DNA from: Polyodon spathula
Taxonomy: Eukaryota; Chordata; Actinopteri; Acipenseriformes; Polyodontidae
NCBI RefSeq assembly: GCF_017654505.1
Contig: NC_054553.1
Location: 2,579,501 to 2,643,500 of the forward strand
Direction of reading: 5' to 3'
DNA: 64,000 bases
Both the position numbers and the translations under genes were made by a program. The notes beneath the pieces are model-generated. The model saw only the letters and a list, made by a program, of their open reading frames with translations, did no database searches and had not been told where the DNA came from. This document shows, piece after piece, positions 24,786 to 36,753 of this stretch (position 1 is the stretch's first letter; each line of letters starts with the position of its first letter).

Positions 24786-25121
24786 GGTAACACTTTACAT
24801 TGTGTCTCTAATTAGTATGTGTTTACCTAGTAGTTGCCCAGTAAATACAAGTATCCTTACACATAATTACAATGTTATTATACATAGTTACAATGAACTT
24901 TATGTGTACAATTGTATGCATGCTACAACTCTTATCCTAACCCTAAACCTAACCCTCACCCTCCTAACCCTAACTCTTTTCTGATACAATTGTGTACTTA
25001 CATATATCATGCAAAAATATATACGTTAAGTACATTGTAATAATGTTTAAATGCACATGTATTTACTATGTAACTACTATGTGAGTGCATAGTAATTAGA
25101 GACACAATATAAAGTGTTACT
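24786..25121. mobile_element. telomere-core MITE, copy D (336 bp)
   Basis: Full length, with ends GGTAACACTTTACATTGTGT and ACAATATAAAGTGTTACT. The core contains CCTAACCCTAAACCTAACCC and further units (about 24931-24978). Flanks GAAAGTTG (24778-24785) and GGAAGTCG (25122-25129) agree at 6 of 8 positions, consistent with an old 8-bp duplication. Confidence 0.87.
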
Positions 25122-25129
25122 GGAAGTCG

Positions 25130-25663
25130 TAACTTGGAACATAGTTCTGACTGTATAACATAGTTTCTATGTTTTTGATTTCATTTGTATACTGTATATG
25201 ACGCATACTATTTAAAACAGTAACAGGGTCAGTTTAAAATGTGTCATGCCACGCAGTAGTGCCACATGTCTGTAGTTATCAAGATCAAGCCTTTCTTTCA
25301 CTCCAGTTGCTGGCTGCTCTCCAACCTTTCTCCCCATCCAGTTTCTTCATCAGGATGGAACATAGAAAGCTATTAGCTTCTGCACTTCTGTGATTCTGTG
25401 ACACACATTTTCAAGGACCTGGAATAGAAGCCACAGAATCAGGAAACTCATTAAGTACAGATTGACATAAAGGTTGTCTCAGTGACAACAGGAACATAGA
25501 AATGTTGGCTTCAGCCTGGGCTACTTGTTAACAATGCAAGGGCAATACAAAAGATTTTTTTTTTTTTTTTTTTTTTTTGTAAAAACGTCTTCATAAAAAT
25601 GTTATCTGCTGGTTACAGACACTGCATTATGATGCTAATCAATTTAATTGCTAATCAATTAAA

Positions 25664-25671
<8 letters not shown>
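25130..25671. other. non-coding sequence with a poly-T run
   Basis: A homopolymer T run lies at about 25556-25578. Nothing else was recognised. Confidence 0.5.

Positions 25672-25740
<69 letters not shown>
25672..25740. repeat. (AT)n microsatellite
   Basis: An uninterrupted AT run preceded by a short A run. Confidence 0.97.
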
Positions 25741-25746
<6 letters not shown>

Positions 25747-25823
25747 GTAAAAAGCAAGCTGAAAGTTTTACTTCGAGATATTTATGTATGAATTTCCATA
25801 GAGGAGCAATAAACAAGAATCAC

Positions 25824-26047
25824 TTAGGAAGACTGAGCAAATTCTATTTCTAAATTTGAAGCTCTTTACCTCCTTCACTGCTACCATGATGGACTGAGTC
25901 TGTCCCAGGTGCTAGATGGGATAAGAATAATCCTGTTAGGAAGACTGAGCAAATTCTATTTCTAAATTTGAAAGCTCTTTTACCTCCTTCACTGCTACCA
26001 TGATGGACTGAGTCTGTCCCAGGTGCTAGATGGATAAGAATAATCAC
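25824..26047 (+). repeat. 112-bp tandem duplication
   Basis: The unit starting TTAGGAAGACTGAGCAAATT at 25824 recurs at 25936 with only a few single-base insertions or deletions. Each unit contains CACTGCTACCATGATGGACT and ends GATAAGAATAATC. The near-identity implies a recent duplication. A minus-strand frame of 65 codons covers it and repeats a peptide block, but the indels between units break the frame relation, so it is not a gene. Confidence 0.93.
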
Positions 26048-26706
26048 TCTGTTAAAAAAAATAAAAAAAATAATAATCTAACAAAGAAAAAAAAAACGTT
26101 TTTTACTTCAAATTGCTAAATGATGCAAACCACATGTAGTAAACTACATCTCCCCCATAGATAGGATTTATATATAAGCTAGATGAACTGAACCATCTGT
26201 TCTTGGGTCATGTGACCACAGGGTTAGTTTCTCCAATTGAAAGAAACAATATAACATATGGTTTTCTATACCTGATTAGCTTTAATCAGGTAAAACACAG
26301 CATTTAAGTGGTTGAGCTTCATTCCTGATAGATCTTATATCAAGGGTTACACAGAATAGAATGAAGAACAAAACTGCCTTCTAATCATTCTTAAAGAAGG
26401 AAAGATCACAGTCTATTAAAAGCTTCGCTTCGCAGCAGGGAGATGGATGGTACATATGGTTCATGCCTGCAGAAGATTGTTGTACAGTTTTGTGTCTGAT
26501 TAAAAGTTTATTGTGCAGTTTCAGATTCATGGAAGTGTGAACCCCCATCCCCCCAGAGCAGAATAGCTTTGTGCATTTCTCTTTGAAATTACCTGTTCTG
26601 CAGCATGCTCTTCTATGGCTTATGGCTTCCTTTAATTAGCTACTTTTTAGATATTTATGCACCATTTTTTTTTTTTCATTGCTGTTGGCGACACTACAGA
26701 CATTTT
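26048..26706. other. non-coding sequence, no feature seen
   Basis: A-rich runs lie at its start (26056-26097) and a poly-T run near 26666-26678. No repeat family was recognised. Confidence 0.5.
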
Positions 26707-27015
26707 GGTAACACTTTGCATTAAGTGTCTCTAATTACTGTGTATTTACATAGTAGTTACTTAGTAAATACATATGTACTTGCACATAATTACAAGGTTA
26801 TTATGCATAATTACAAAGTACTTAACATGTACACCTTTTTGCACGATATATGTAAGTACACACAATTGTATCAGAAAAGGGTTAGGGTTAGGGTTAGATT
26901 TAGAGTTAGGGTTAGTGTTAAGATTAGGTTTAGACTTACGATAAGGGTTCAATCATGCACACAGATTACGTACATTGTAATTATGCATAATAACATTGCA
27001 TGTATGTGTAAGTAC
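26707..27015. mobile_element. telomere-core MITE, copy E (right end lost)
   Basis: The left end is GGTAACACTTTGCATTAAG. The core is the best telomeric match in the window: GGGTTAGGGTTAGGGTTAG from about 26878, followed by degenerate units to about 26950. The orientation is TTAGGG on the plus strand, opposite to most copies. Similarity stops near 27015, where a long (AT)n begins, so the distal right arm and its terminus are gone. Confidence 0.87.
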
Positions 27016-27029
27016 AAACACACACATTA

Positions 27030-27061
27030 TATATAAGCCAAATTATATATATATATATGAA

Positions 27062-27121
<60 letters not shown>
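27030..27121. repeat. (AT)n microsatellite next to MITE copy E
   Basis: A first short AT run near 27039-27058 is followed by a long one at about 27066-27121. It replaces the end of the adjacent MITE. Confidence 0.95.
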
Positions 27122-27124
<3 letters not shown>

Positions 27125-30100
27125 CATTCTATATGATGCTACAATGACTATATAACATCAGGTCACCTATAATGATGTAAATCCAATTCCAGAGTGTAAA
27201 AGCATGATTAGGTGAGAAGTGAACTTACATGAAACGCCAATGGTGTTATCCCACATCACACAAAAACAATATCTATTACATCCCATTAATTTATGACACA
27301 TTTGTAATGCAATAACACCTGTAGTTGTAGTTAACACATCATATTTAACTTTATTTCCTATCTCAAGCATTTTTTTAACCTTTATTTGTTTACAGGAATA
27401 GTTTAAGTATATACCTGGGCATCCAAATATGCCTGACAGTAAGACCATATTAAATTCAAATGTTTAAATATGCTATATAAAACACTAATAATAAATAAAA
27501 AGAAATAAAGAAATAAAGAATACTGAGCAAACAAACAAAAAAGATAAGCCAAAGGTCAGGTCGGTGTTGAGTCATTTGCTTGACACATTTGTTACTTTTA
27601 TCTTGTTATCAATATTACAAAAAGAACTGTCAATAAGAAATGAAAATGTTCCGTCTTGTGTAATGATGTGTGAAGAGTGTGAAGTCATAAATCATCTTGC
27701 AGGATGACCAGACTAAATGGGATAAAAGCTCATTGTTCTCATGGCTGCGTCATTTAAGGCCAGGTAAAAAGATTGAGAAGCTTTCAGGAAAGAACGAAAC
27801 CTGGGCTCTAATGTGTTTTACTGTAGAGCTCAGCCAACATTAATGCAAAGTGAAAATTAGTTATTGATACGGTTTCCAGTATTGCCATCTTGTGTTGCCA
27901 CTTTCTGCAGCGTATTCAAGTACAAAAGAAAAAATAATTGAATAAAGGATGTTCATAAAAACCTGTGTTTTTGTAGAATTAGCTCTGAAGTGCTTAAAAG
28001 CAATTTACAGGTCTATAGGCATTTACCAAATTGACTTCACATGCACTTTAGAAGAATATTGCTAGAAAGTCTGATAGTCTGATATTGCCTACAGTAATAT
28101 TCCTCTTTATAAACAGTACTGTAAATCAAAGTGACATTGCAAAAGATTTAGGAAACATTATATGGATGTGTGTATAAGTCAAACCTTTATATAAGTAAGA
28201 ATTGGGAAAGATGGAGAAGAAGTTGGCTCATCCTAGAGTAATATTAGTCTTGAATATACACAAACAAATATTCAAAGGTTATGCAAATCAGTAGTAGGTG
28301 GTCCTTGTATCTTTTGAAGTTAATGCAGGGAATCTCTAGGGTTCAGGTTTATTTGAGGTATAGATGACAGAAGCCAAGGTAAAAGTGAATTGATTAAATA
28401 GCACATGTAAAGAGAATTGTTGCAATATCACAAACACTTTGAGGGAATTTGGTCTGTCTGCTTTGTTGCTGCGTATATTTTGAAAACCTAATACAAATCA
28501 TGAATTATGATCCCTAAAGTATAACAGGAAAACAATCACATCTGAGAACTTGAGGCAAGAAATAAGAAATGCTGCAGACCACAACTGACTTAAAATGAGC
28601 ACACACGTGTCACAGAGGTTATTATTAATGATTGAAATAAACAGAAAACGCAGCGATTGTGAAGGACCGTTCTCTCGAGAGAAGAAAATCATTTGGCTGC
28701 ACATTTGTTTAAGAATCGATTAACACTCATCTACAGAATAAACAGGTGATTCAAGATGATTGTGATTATTAAGGCATAACAATTGATTACAATACCATTT
28801 TAATCACACACTGCCAATGTATGTTTTGTTTTTATTAAATCACATGAAACAGTCACACCCGTCAGTACCAATACTTACCGATCGCTGCTCTGTAAATCAT
28901 GCTTTCTAAACTGAGAAAAAGTGTTTGCAATCCCTGTTATTATGTATAATTAGCATGCTCTTGTTCTGTATGTGCCATACATATAGCTTGGAGAGGTTTA
29001 ATACAAACGAAGCTACAAATCTACAGGAGACAGCATGCACATGAACTGCTGGTTTCAATTGTCCTTTAAAAACACATTTCTAGGAGTATTATCTATTTCA
29101 AAGCAGTCCGAATGAGCTACGTGTTCATTATAAAAGTGACGCAGGCTGCTTCACCCATCAATGAATGAAACTAAATAAAAAAGCAAAAGAAATGTTAATA
29201 AAGAATACACCAATGCTGTCTTATATGTGTCTTGATATGCAATGAAATGATGCAATGATTGCCAAGATTCTGCAAGTACATACGATGTTGTAGCCAACAC
29301 GTCAAATCTCTAAAAGTTAAAAGCAAAGCGTATTAAAAAAAACAAAACATAATTGTTAATGGCATAGACAAGCCCAGATCAACAGAGTGGCAGCTTAGAA
29401 CCCAGATTGCTGTGCCTATGCATCATGCAAGTTATCCTCTCTAATAGCAGCCTACTGTCATTTTCACTGTTTGCCGCGCAGACAATAAGAACAATTTCAG
29501 TGCAGTTTCCCTTTCAAATCACAAGTGACCTCCCACTTCTGTTCATTGACTCATCTCCGGCACCATCAATCAGATGTGTATCCAATAACTGAACGTTATA
29601 AATAACAAGAGTTATTTTATCTGCACAGTAGGAAGGAGTCCTCTAATGATAACATCCATAATATATGGTTATAAAAGATCCTGTAATTTTCATTGTAGTA
29701 ATCATAATTTAATGCCTGAATGACAGCAGGAATTCGATATAAATCCTTGCTTATTTGCACTGGCATTATTCTGTTGAGACTCATAACATTTTATGATGCA
29801 TATGTGGACCTGTATGCCAATACTGACGAATTGCAATATAACAAGTCAAGAATTTGAACATTCCTAGCTTGTTAGTTTGATGGAAAATGACATAATGCTT
29901 TATGTAAAAGCAAGTTAAAAATATCTATAAAATGTATAAAGTATAGATAAAAGTAAAATAAACCTGTTTTTATATTTAACTGCTCATGACTACCCTAGAG
30001 CTGTACTGTACCACATTACAAAATGCAAGTTTATCAGAAATTACACACCTTGTGCTTTTCCATCACCGTATTACAAAAACAGGCAAATTCCACATCTCAC

Positions 30101-30536
30101 ATCTTAATCTTTAACCCTTTCTGAACATCTCCTCAGATAGTTTATGCACTTATCGAGCCATCCACCTGCTATTTAGAAAAGACAAGAAAGACTAAAACAT
30201 TGCCAAGAACAGGCTTCTTGTGTATCCAGATATAGTCTACTTAATTCAGACCCATGCCCTCAAGTCAAATATTTTGTGATGGATCTCCACTTGTGAAAGG
30301 AGCAGCACTGGCAGCACTTCATAGCTAAGCCTTTTATCAGCTCGACGGTCAGGTACTGCATGGCTTGGCATAATGTTGCTTTTTTCAGTGTGAGATCGGC
30401 TTTGGGTGACGCATGTGGTTTTTCTAATCTATAAAACCCAAAAAGTAGTCAATACAGCTGTGTTATTTATTCATTTATTTATCCCAGGAATAGTTCCTAG
30501 CTCTGAACAATGTTTTATTCCCAGTGAGTTCCTGGA
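27122..30536. other. AT-rich non-coding sequence
   Basis: About 3.4 kb without a recognised repeat family or coding sequence. The part at about 29390-29600 has balanced composition and could be constrained; there is no direct evidence. Other frames here are short and without motifs. Confidence 0.4.
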
Positions 30537-30544
30537 CAAGAGGC

Positions 30545-30856
30545 GGTAACACTTTACATTGTGTCTCTAATAACTGTGTATTTACATAGTCGTTACTTAG
30601 TACATACGTGTGTACTTAAAAATCATTACAATGTTATATTGCATAGTTACAAATGTATTTAATCTGTAAATCTCTTTGCATGATTGTATCAGTAAAAAGG
30701 GTTAAGGTTAAGATTATAGCATGCCTTAATGTTTACACATTAAGTACATTGTAACTATGCATAATAGCATTGTAACTATGTGTAAATACACATGTATTTA
30801 CTAAGTAACTACTGTGTAAATACACATTCATTAGAGACACGATGTAAAGCGTTACC
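30545..30856. mobile_element. telomere-core MITE, copy F (312 bp, perfect target-site duplication)
   Basis: Full length: GGTAACACTTTACATTGTGT at the left, and GACACGATGTAAAGCGTTACC at the right as its imperfect inverted partner (one mismatch in the outer part). The core is reduced to GGGTTAAGGTTAAG (about 30698-30712). CAAGAGGC stands immediately on both sides (30537-30544 and 30857-30864), a perfect 8-bp target-site duplication. This copy fixes the element's boundaries. Confidence 0.95.
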
Positions 30857-30864
30857 CAAGAGGC

Positions 30865-32238
30865 AGCACATAACAAGGGTTCCAAGTGGTATAGAAAACA
30901 AAAACACAAATAAAAACTAAAATTCTAAGATGTATAAAAATGATATTATAACAAGGCTGACCGAACCTTTACCACTCATGCCTAGCAGGCTTAATAAAAA
31001 TAAATTAATAAAAACAGCAACATTTTCCAGGGTATTGTTCTGTTCAGTTTCAACGCCTCTGCATCATGTATGTGTTCTATTTACAGGAGCTGAAAACAGT
31101 ACATTGCTGCAAGCAGGGTTTTCTATTCCAGTCGTATAAATGGAGGTCAGAAGCAGAGCTCTTTGTCTACCTCAGGGTCTGTGGAATAGAAAGATTATGT
31201 TTGAGCTGTTGTCTGAGGGATAGAAGAAGAGAATGAATTGGTTTCCCTGTTTTTATGATGCAGCCAAATTCCAGAGCACCACAAGTGGGACTTGATACAG
31301 TTTTTTAACAGTTTCAGTTTGGCTTCTCTAGCAACAGCTGACTTTTTAATACAAGCATACTCCTATTACAAACTGATAGCTAGATACCCTTTTTGGGAAT
31401 TTCAGAAACCAACTGGTCATGACAAGAGACAGTAACGCTGGTTAAAGAGCTGGTAATGGATGCTGCAGTAGTTCTGACTTTCGTCTACGTTCTCTTGTGA
31501 AAAAGTTTTCAGCAGAAGCAAACAGTATTCAGTATCCAATCCTTGCAAATGCACTATTAAAAATGTATATTTTCACAAACTTTAGTAAACTTCAGAACTT
31601 CTGAATACTTTATTATAGCCATTTCGGCATGCATAATACTGTAGTTCAACTAGTACTGCTCCTATGAACGTACACCTAGCACATGACAGAACGTGTTATT
31701 TTCTGCTGTGAGGAGATTCTTGTTGTATTAGAGTGTCCTCCAAAATTAGTTTTTAAGTGGCATCTTGTCTGTACTCTATCAGTGATATCCATAAAGACCA
31801 CAATGCATACATGTTCACCTCACTCTATCATTTTCAAAGCAGCCATTAAAAAACAATAATTAAATGGCAAATGAGAGCAAGCATAAAAGTAGGGCTCTCT
31901 GTGCTAATGAGGATTTAATAAGATGGATTGTGGTGTTGAAATTGGGAAATAAAATCACAAAGATATAGGGGAAGCGCAAATACTGTAGAAATCTTTATAA
32001 CACATACACTCTGTTTATTGTGTGAATGACTGAGCAGCCTGTAGTTCCTTCTCTTGTGTTACACACATCTCTTGTATAATTCATAACGCAAAATAAAAAC
32101 ATCAAATCATAGCATATACAAGAACCATGTGTACTGCACAGCACATCCGGGCTATCCAGTGAATGGATCTTGAGTCATGTCTGGCTCATTGAACTCACCA
32201 ATATGGCTCTTCTGAAGTATGTTTTAGTGGGTTTGAAA

Positions 32239-32241
<3 letters not shown>
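30865..32241. other. AT-rich non-coding sequence, no feature seen
   Basis: No repeat family or coding sequence was recognised. Confidence 0.5.

Positions 32242-32279
<38 letters not shown>
32242..32279. repeat. (GT)n microsatellite
   Basis: A GT run followed by a CACCACACCCCCC-type stretch to about 32302. Confidence 0.96.
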
Positions 32280-32281
<2 letters not shown>

Positions 32282-32568
32282 ACCACACCCCCCACACCCC
32301 CAATATATGCATAATATGGCTCATATACCTCATTTTTAACTCATATATGGCATGCAGAGATTCCCATAAAATTCTTAGTGTTGTGCTTTGAAGATAACAG
32401 TGTCCTCATGACTAAAAGGTCTGTTTAAATTGTCACTGAACTTACCAACCAGTGAACCTCAGCTTTCTTTATAAAAAAAAAATGCTTCACTCTATGATTT
32501 GAGCAATACATTTTTTGATCAAGGTCATATCAATTGGACAGCTTTCACAGTATATCAAGCACATTTAC

Positions 32569-33117
<549 letters not shown>

Positions 33118-33119
33118 AT

Positions 33120-33170
<51 letters not shown>
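33118..33170. repeat. (ATG)n trinucleotide repeat
   Basis: About 17 GAT/ATG units. A poly-isoleucine stretch in a minus-strand frame here is the translation of this repeat. Confidence 0.97.
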
Positions 33171-34827
33171 CAAGTGTTTGCAGTGGGTTCAGATTTTATG
33201 GACATATTAACATTTTCATACCTGAATTTGTCAATTGTTTCAATAGACACCATTTGCACCATTTGACAGACAGATCTGTGAATCTTATGCTCTATGGAAC
33301 TAAACAGTATAGTTCTCACTCTCTCTTACCCTGAGTTCTGGAATTTTGAACCCTTAGAAACTCTTCTATCCTACTATTCTCTCAAAGACCCACGGAGTGC
33401 AGAATCCTGCAACATTGAAATCACTGATCCTGTACTGAGATCATACAGTTAATATGGAAATGTCCTAGCTGCTCTGACTTTAAATTCTGGGATATCACAG
33501 GATAATTAGGTTGATTTGTGCCCCTTCTAAAGGAGGCAGGGGCTCTGTTTTAATCAGCACTATGTGCAGGCAATTAAAGAATCGCTTGATGCAAAGTTTT
33601 CTCTCGCTCTGCTGCACTAAAAAGAAAGATATTAATACCTGCACTATTTTTGGTTAAGAAACTGTAGTTAAAGTATATGTGACAAACAATGTGTGCAATA
33701 GGTTGAACCCTCAATGCATTTCCGTTCTTAATAAAGGTCAAAGCAGGGTTACTAGATGGCGCTGTCTCTTTTATAAAGACACCTTAGCCTGTGTAACTTG
33801 TGTCTGTGGCAAATAGAATGAGGAGATGTTCCTGAACTGAGATCACATCACCTTAACACAGACTATACCAATAAAGTTCAAAACACAGTATTTGGGGCAA
33901 TGCAACAAGAAGCACTTAGAATGACTGCAAACATCTTACACAGGGAAAGGGAAAGTGAAACTGCGGAAATGTAATTTGAAGGCATTTACTCTCAAAGTAT
34001 ATTTTCATCACACATTTTTGTTTTGTACAAGGGATTTCTAGGGAAGGGAAAAGCTTGATTTAGTTTTCTTCTGCCAGGTTTATAATGATTTTTATTCGTT
34101 GCAGGGAATGACAGTGAGTGGTTTAATTTACTTTACCATATATGTAGAAATTGATCATTTATTTTCTGCTCCCAAAAAATATATATCAATTTAGAAAGGT
34201 AATTGATTTTAAAAAATAAATAAATATTCAGAGCCAATTATTGTAGAAAATAAGACATGATGTCATTTTATTGATTTATTTGTTGTTTTTTTTTAGCTTA
34301 TGGAATTTTTCTGAATGTTTAATAGCTAAAAAGAGACACGTTACAAATGTAACCATGCATGAGTTTAAACACTTGCTTTACAGTAATCACTAGCAGGTCT
34401 TGCATTAATTAAACAACATCTGCATACAATCAATAATTTATCATGCAAACAGAATATAGTTTGATTTTAGCATGAATGCATGACTTCATTGTTCCTTTCT
34501 CATGTGAGGCGCGATGCTGCTGCTGTGGGTCAGAGCAGTCTATAGTCATCTCAAGGTCAGGGAAGGTGCAGTACTGTGCTTTGGGAGTTCTAGAGCCCAT
34601 CCCCGCTATCCTATCAATCTCAATGTGTGTGCAATAGCGAGATCCGATCGCTAACACAAGTGACACATCCTGACACATGAGAACCATCACTGACAAATAA
34701 ATGGCAATTATTTATTTATTTTTTGCCATTCTTTACAAATCCGCTGGGTGCCGGTCTCAATCTAACAAATACCTGAGTGACTGGAATTTTTGTTTTAATG
34801 ATCACATTAAAAAAAAAAAACTCGTGC

Positions 34828-34831
<4 letters not shown>
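33171..34831. other. AT-rich non-coding sequence
   Basis: No repeat family was recognised. The 33480-33600 segment is of balanced composition. An 88-codon minus-strand frame at 34430-34696 has no recognisable motif. Confidence 0.4.

Positions 34832-34910
<79 letters not shown>
34832..34910. repeat. (AT)n microsatellite
   Basis: About 39 uninterrupted AT units. Confidence 0.98.
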
Positions 34911-34914
<4 letters not shown>

Positions 34915-35349
34915 CCAAATTATATTATTGAAAATATTATTATTGAAAATGTTAGCCTGAAAAGGGCAGCTTTTTTTCATTGTGTCTCCTCATTAGCACA
35001 AGGGCTCGTTTGCCATTTCACAGGCTGAGCTGCCGTTTGAACGTTGCACCTTTAAGGTTCCAGCATGTTCTGTTCGAGATAATTAGAAACTGAAATGCTT
35101 CGCCACGTTGGTAATTTGGAGATTGCAGGCCAGCTATTCATGCCCAGGGGTCAAGCAGACAAGAACAACAAGGGGATCTAGCAGAAGTGGAGCGAAACTG
35201 TTTAATGAGTCTGAGTGTATTTGCAGACCACTGGACAGATTGGATTAAATTCAAGTGCAGGTGCCTCTGTCTCTGTCAACCACAGGCAGGCAGGATTGCA
35301 TATGCACAGTAACCATTCGCTCATGGTGAATTCCAAGGGGACACTGTTT
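34911..35349. other. unique-looking, balanced-composition sequence
   Basis: About 34985-35340 is clearly less AT-rich than its surroundings, lacks homopolymers and repeat signatures and has no long open frame. It is a candidate conserved non-coding element only; comparison with other fish would decide. Confidence 0.3.
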
Positions 35350-35445
35350 TGTAATTCTTTACATTAAGTGTCTCTAATTACTGTGTATTTACATATTTGT
35401 TACTTAGTAAATGCATGTGTAATTACATATAAAAGGATCATTATC
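35350..35445. mobile_element. telomere-core MITE, copy G (left arm only)
   Basis: TTACATTAAGTGTCTCTAAT and the following TACTGTGTATTTACATA match the left arm of copies E and F. Similarity fades after TACATATAAAAGGATCATTA, before the telomeric core. Confidence 0.75.
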
Positions 35446-35916
35446 AAAGATTGATAACTTATATAGAGTACATTTCTATCAAGTAAATCAGAACTTACCA
35501 GAGAAAAAACAAAAACATGAATGTAATTTGAAATACAAAAGAAAAGCAGAGTTGAACAAATTAGAAAAAACAAATCTATTTATCAGGTTTTGAAAATACT
35601 TTCCTATGCCTTCTCACCGTTGAGTTTTAAGACTGCTATTAGCTTAACTTAGGCAATGAATGCTGATATAATTATCCCTACCTGACCGTGCACAGCTACA
35701 AGCACAGAGATAATAATACTTCTTACAGAGCGTTGTGGATACAGTCAGAGTTGGGTCATCCTAGTTATACTCCATTGAGTACACCTCTGAGACCCAGGAT
35801 GAGGATGACTCACTATATACCATTAAAGAACAATATCTTCAACTGGGGGAGATTTCAGTACCGGCAGCTAAATACGGTACAGCTCACAAAGAAACAGCAT
35901 GGGATCTGTGAGTCCC

Positions 35917-35968
<52 letters not shown>

Positions 35969-36577
35969 TTTCCCTTCCACTTCTTCTGCAACAGCCTCTG
36001 TCTGATGGCTGGCAAAACTTGCCACTCCACCTTTAAATATATTATGATCTCTAAATGTGGGCCCATTTACTAAATAGCAAGTTTACTGTGCCTGTCCTTG
36101 AATGTTTTAAATATGTCCCTCACCCCTGAGTAATATTATACAGATTAACTTAGAGGTGACAACTGTTCTCCGATTATACACATCCCTTTCTTTTATGCAG
36201 ATTGAATAAACTGTCACAATACAAGTAGGAAATAAATATCCTTTGCTTCGCTTTTACATGGACAGATTGCTTCCAATGCTTCTTTTACAGTTTAGCATAC
36301 AATGACACTTTAGTTTTCCCGACGAGTATGATAAATATGGCACAGAAACCATTCTTCACAAGCTTTTATTCAAATGCCTGATGATCGCTAAATCAGTTGG
36401 CATTGTTCCCTATTCTCCTATGATATATCCTTGCATTAATGAGTTAGTAGACTCTCAATAACTCACTGTTTATCTTGCTGGTTGGCAAGCAAACATCATC
36501 CAGGGGTTGGATCAGCCCTTGCAATATATAACACATACCTTTGTGTAATAAGTTGTCTCTCACAAGAATGATTGATT
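35446..36577. other. non-coding sequence with a (GT)n microsatellite
   Basis: A (TG)n(TA)n run lies at 35920-35968. Open frames on both strands across it (35688-36066) include repeat translation and show no domain. Nothing else was recognised. Confidence 0.5.
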
Positions 36578-36753
36578 GGTAACACTTTCCATTAAGTGTC
36601 TCTAATTACTATGTATTTACATAGTAATTACTTGATAAATACACGTGTAAATCTTTTTGCACAATAAAACCATAACCCTAACCTTAACCCTTTTCTGATA
36701 CAACTATGGACTTAAGTATATTGTGCAAAAAGATGTACACATTAAATACATTT
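36578..36753. mobile_element. telomere-core MITE, copy H (right arm truncated, internal deletion)
   Basis: The left end GGTAACACTTTCCATTAAG and first arm are intact up to AATACACGTG. A deletion then joins to AATCTTTTTGCACAATA, the core CCATAACCCTAACCTTAACC (about 36669-36690), and the start of the right arm, GCAAAAAGATGTACACATTAA. The outer right arm is missing. Confidence 0.83.

Noticed and set aside
26881..26950. TTAGGG repeats as a sign of a chromosome end
   Set aside because: They lie inside MITE arms with unique sequence on both sides, so they are internal, not a telomere.
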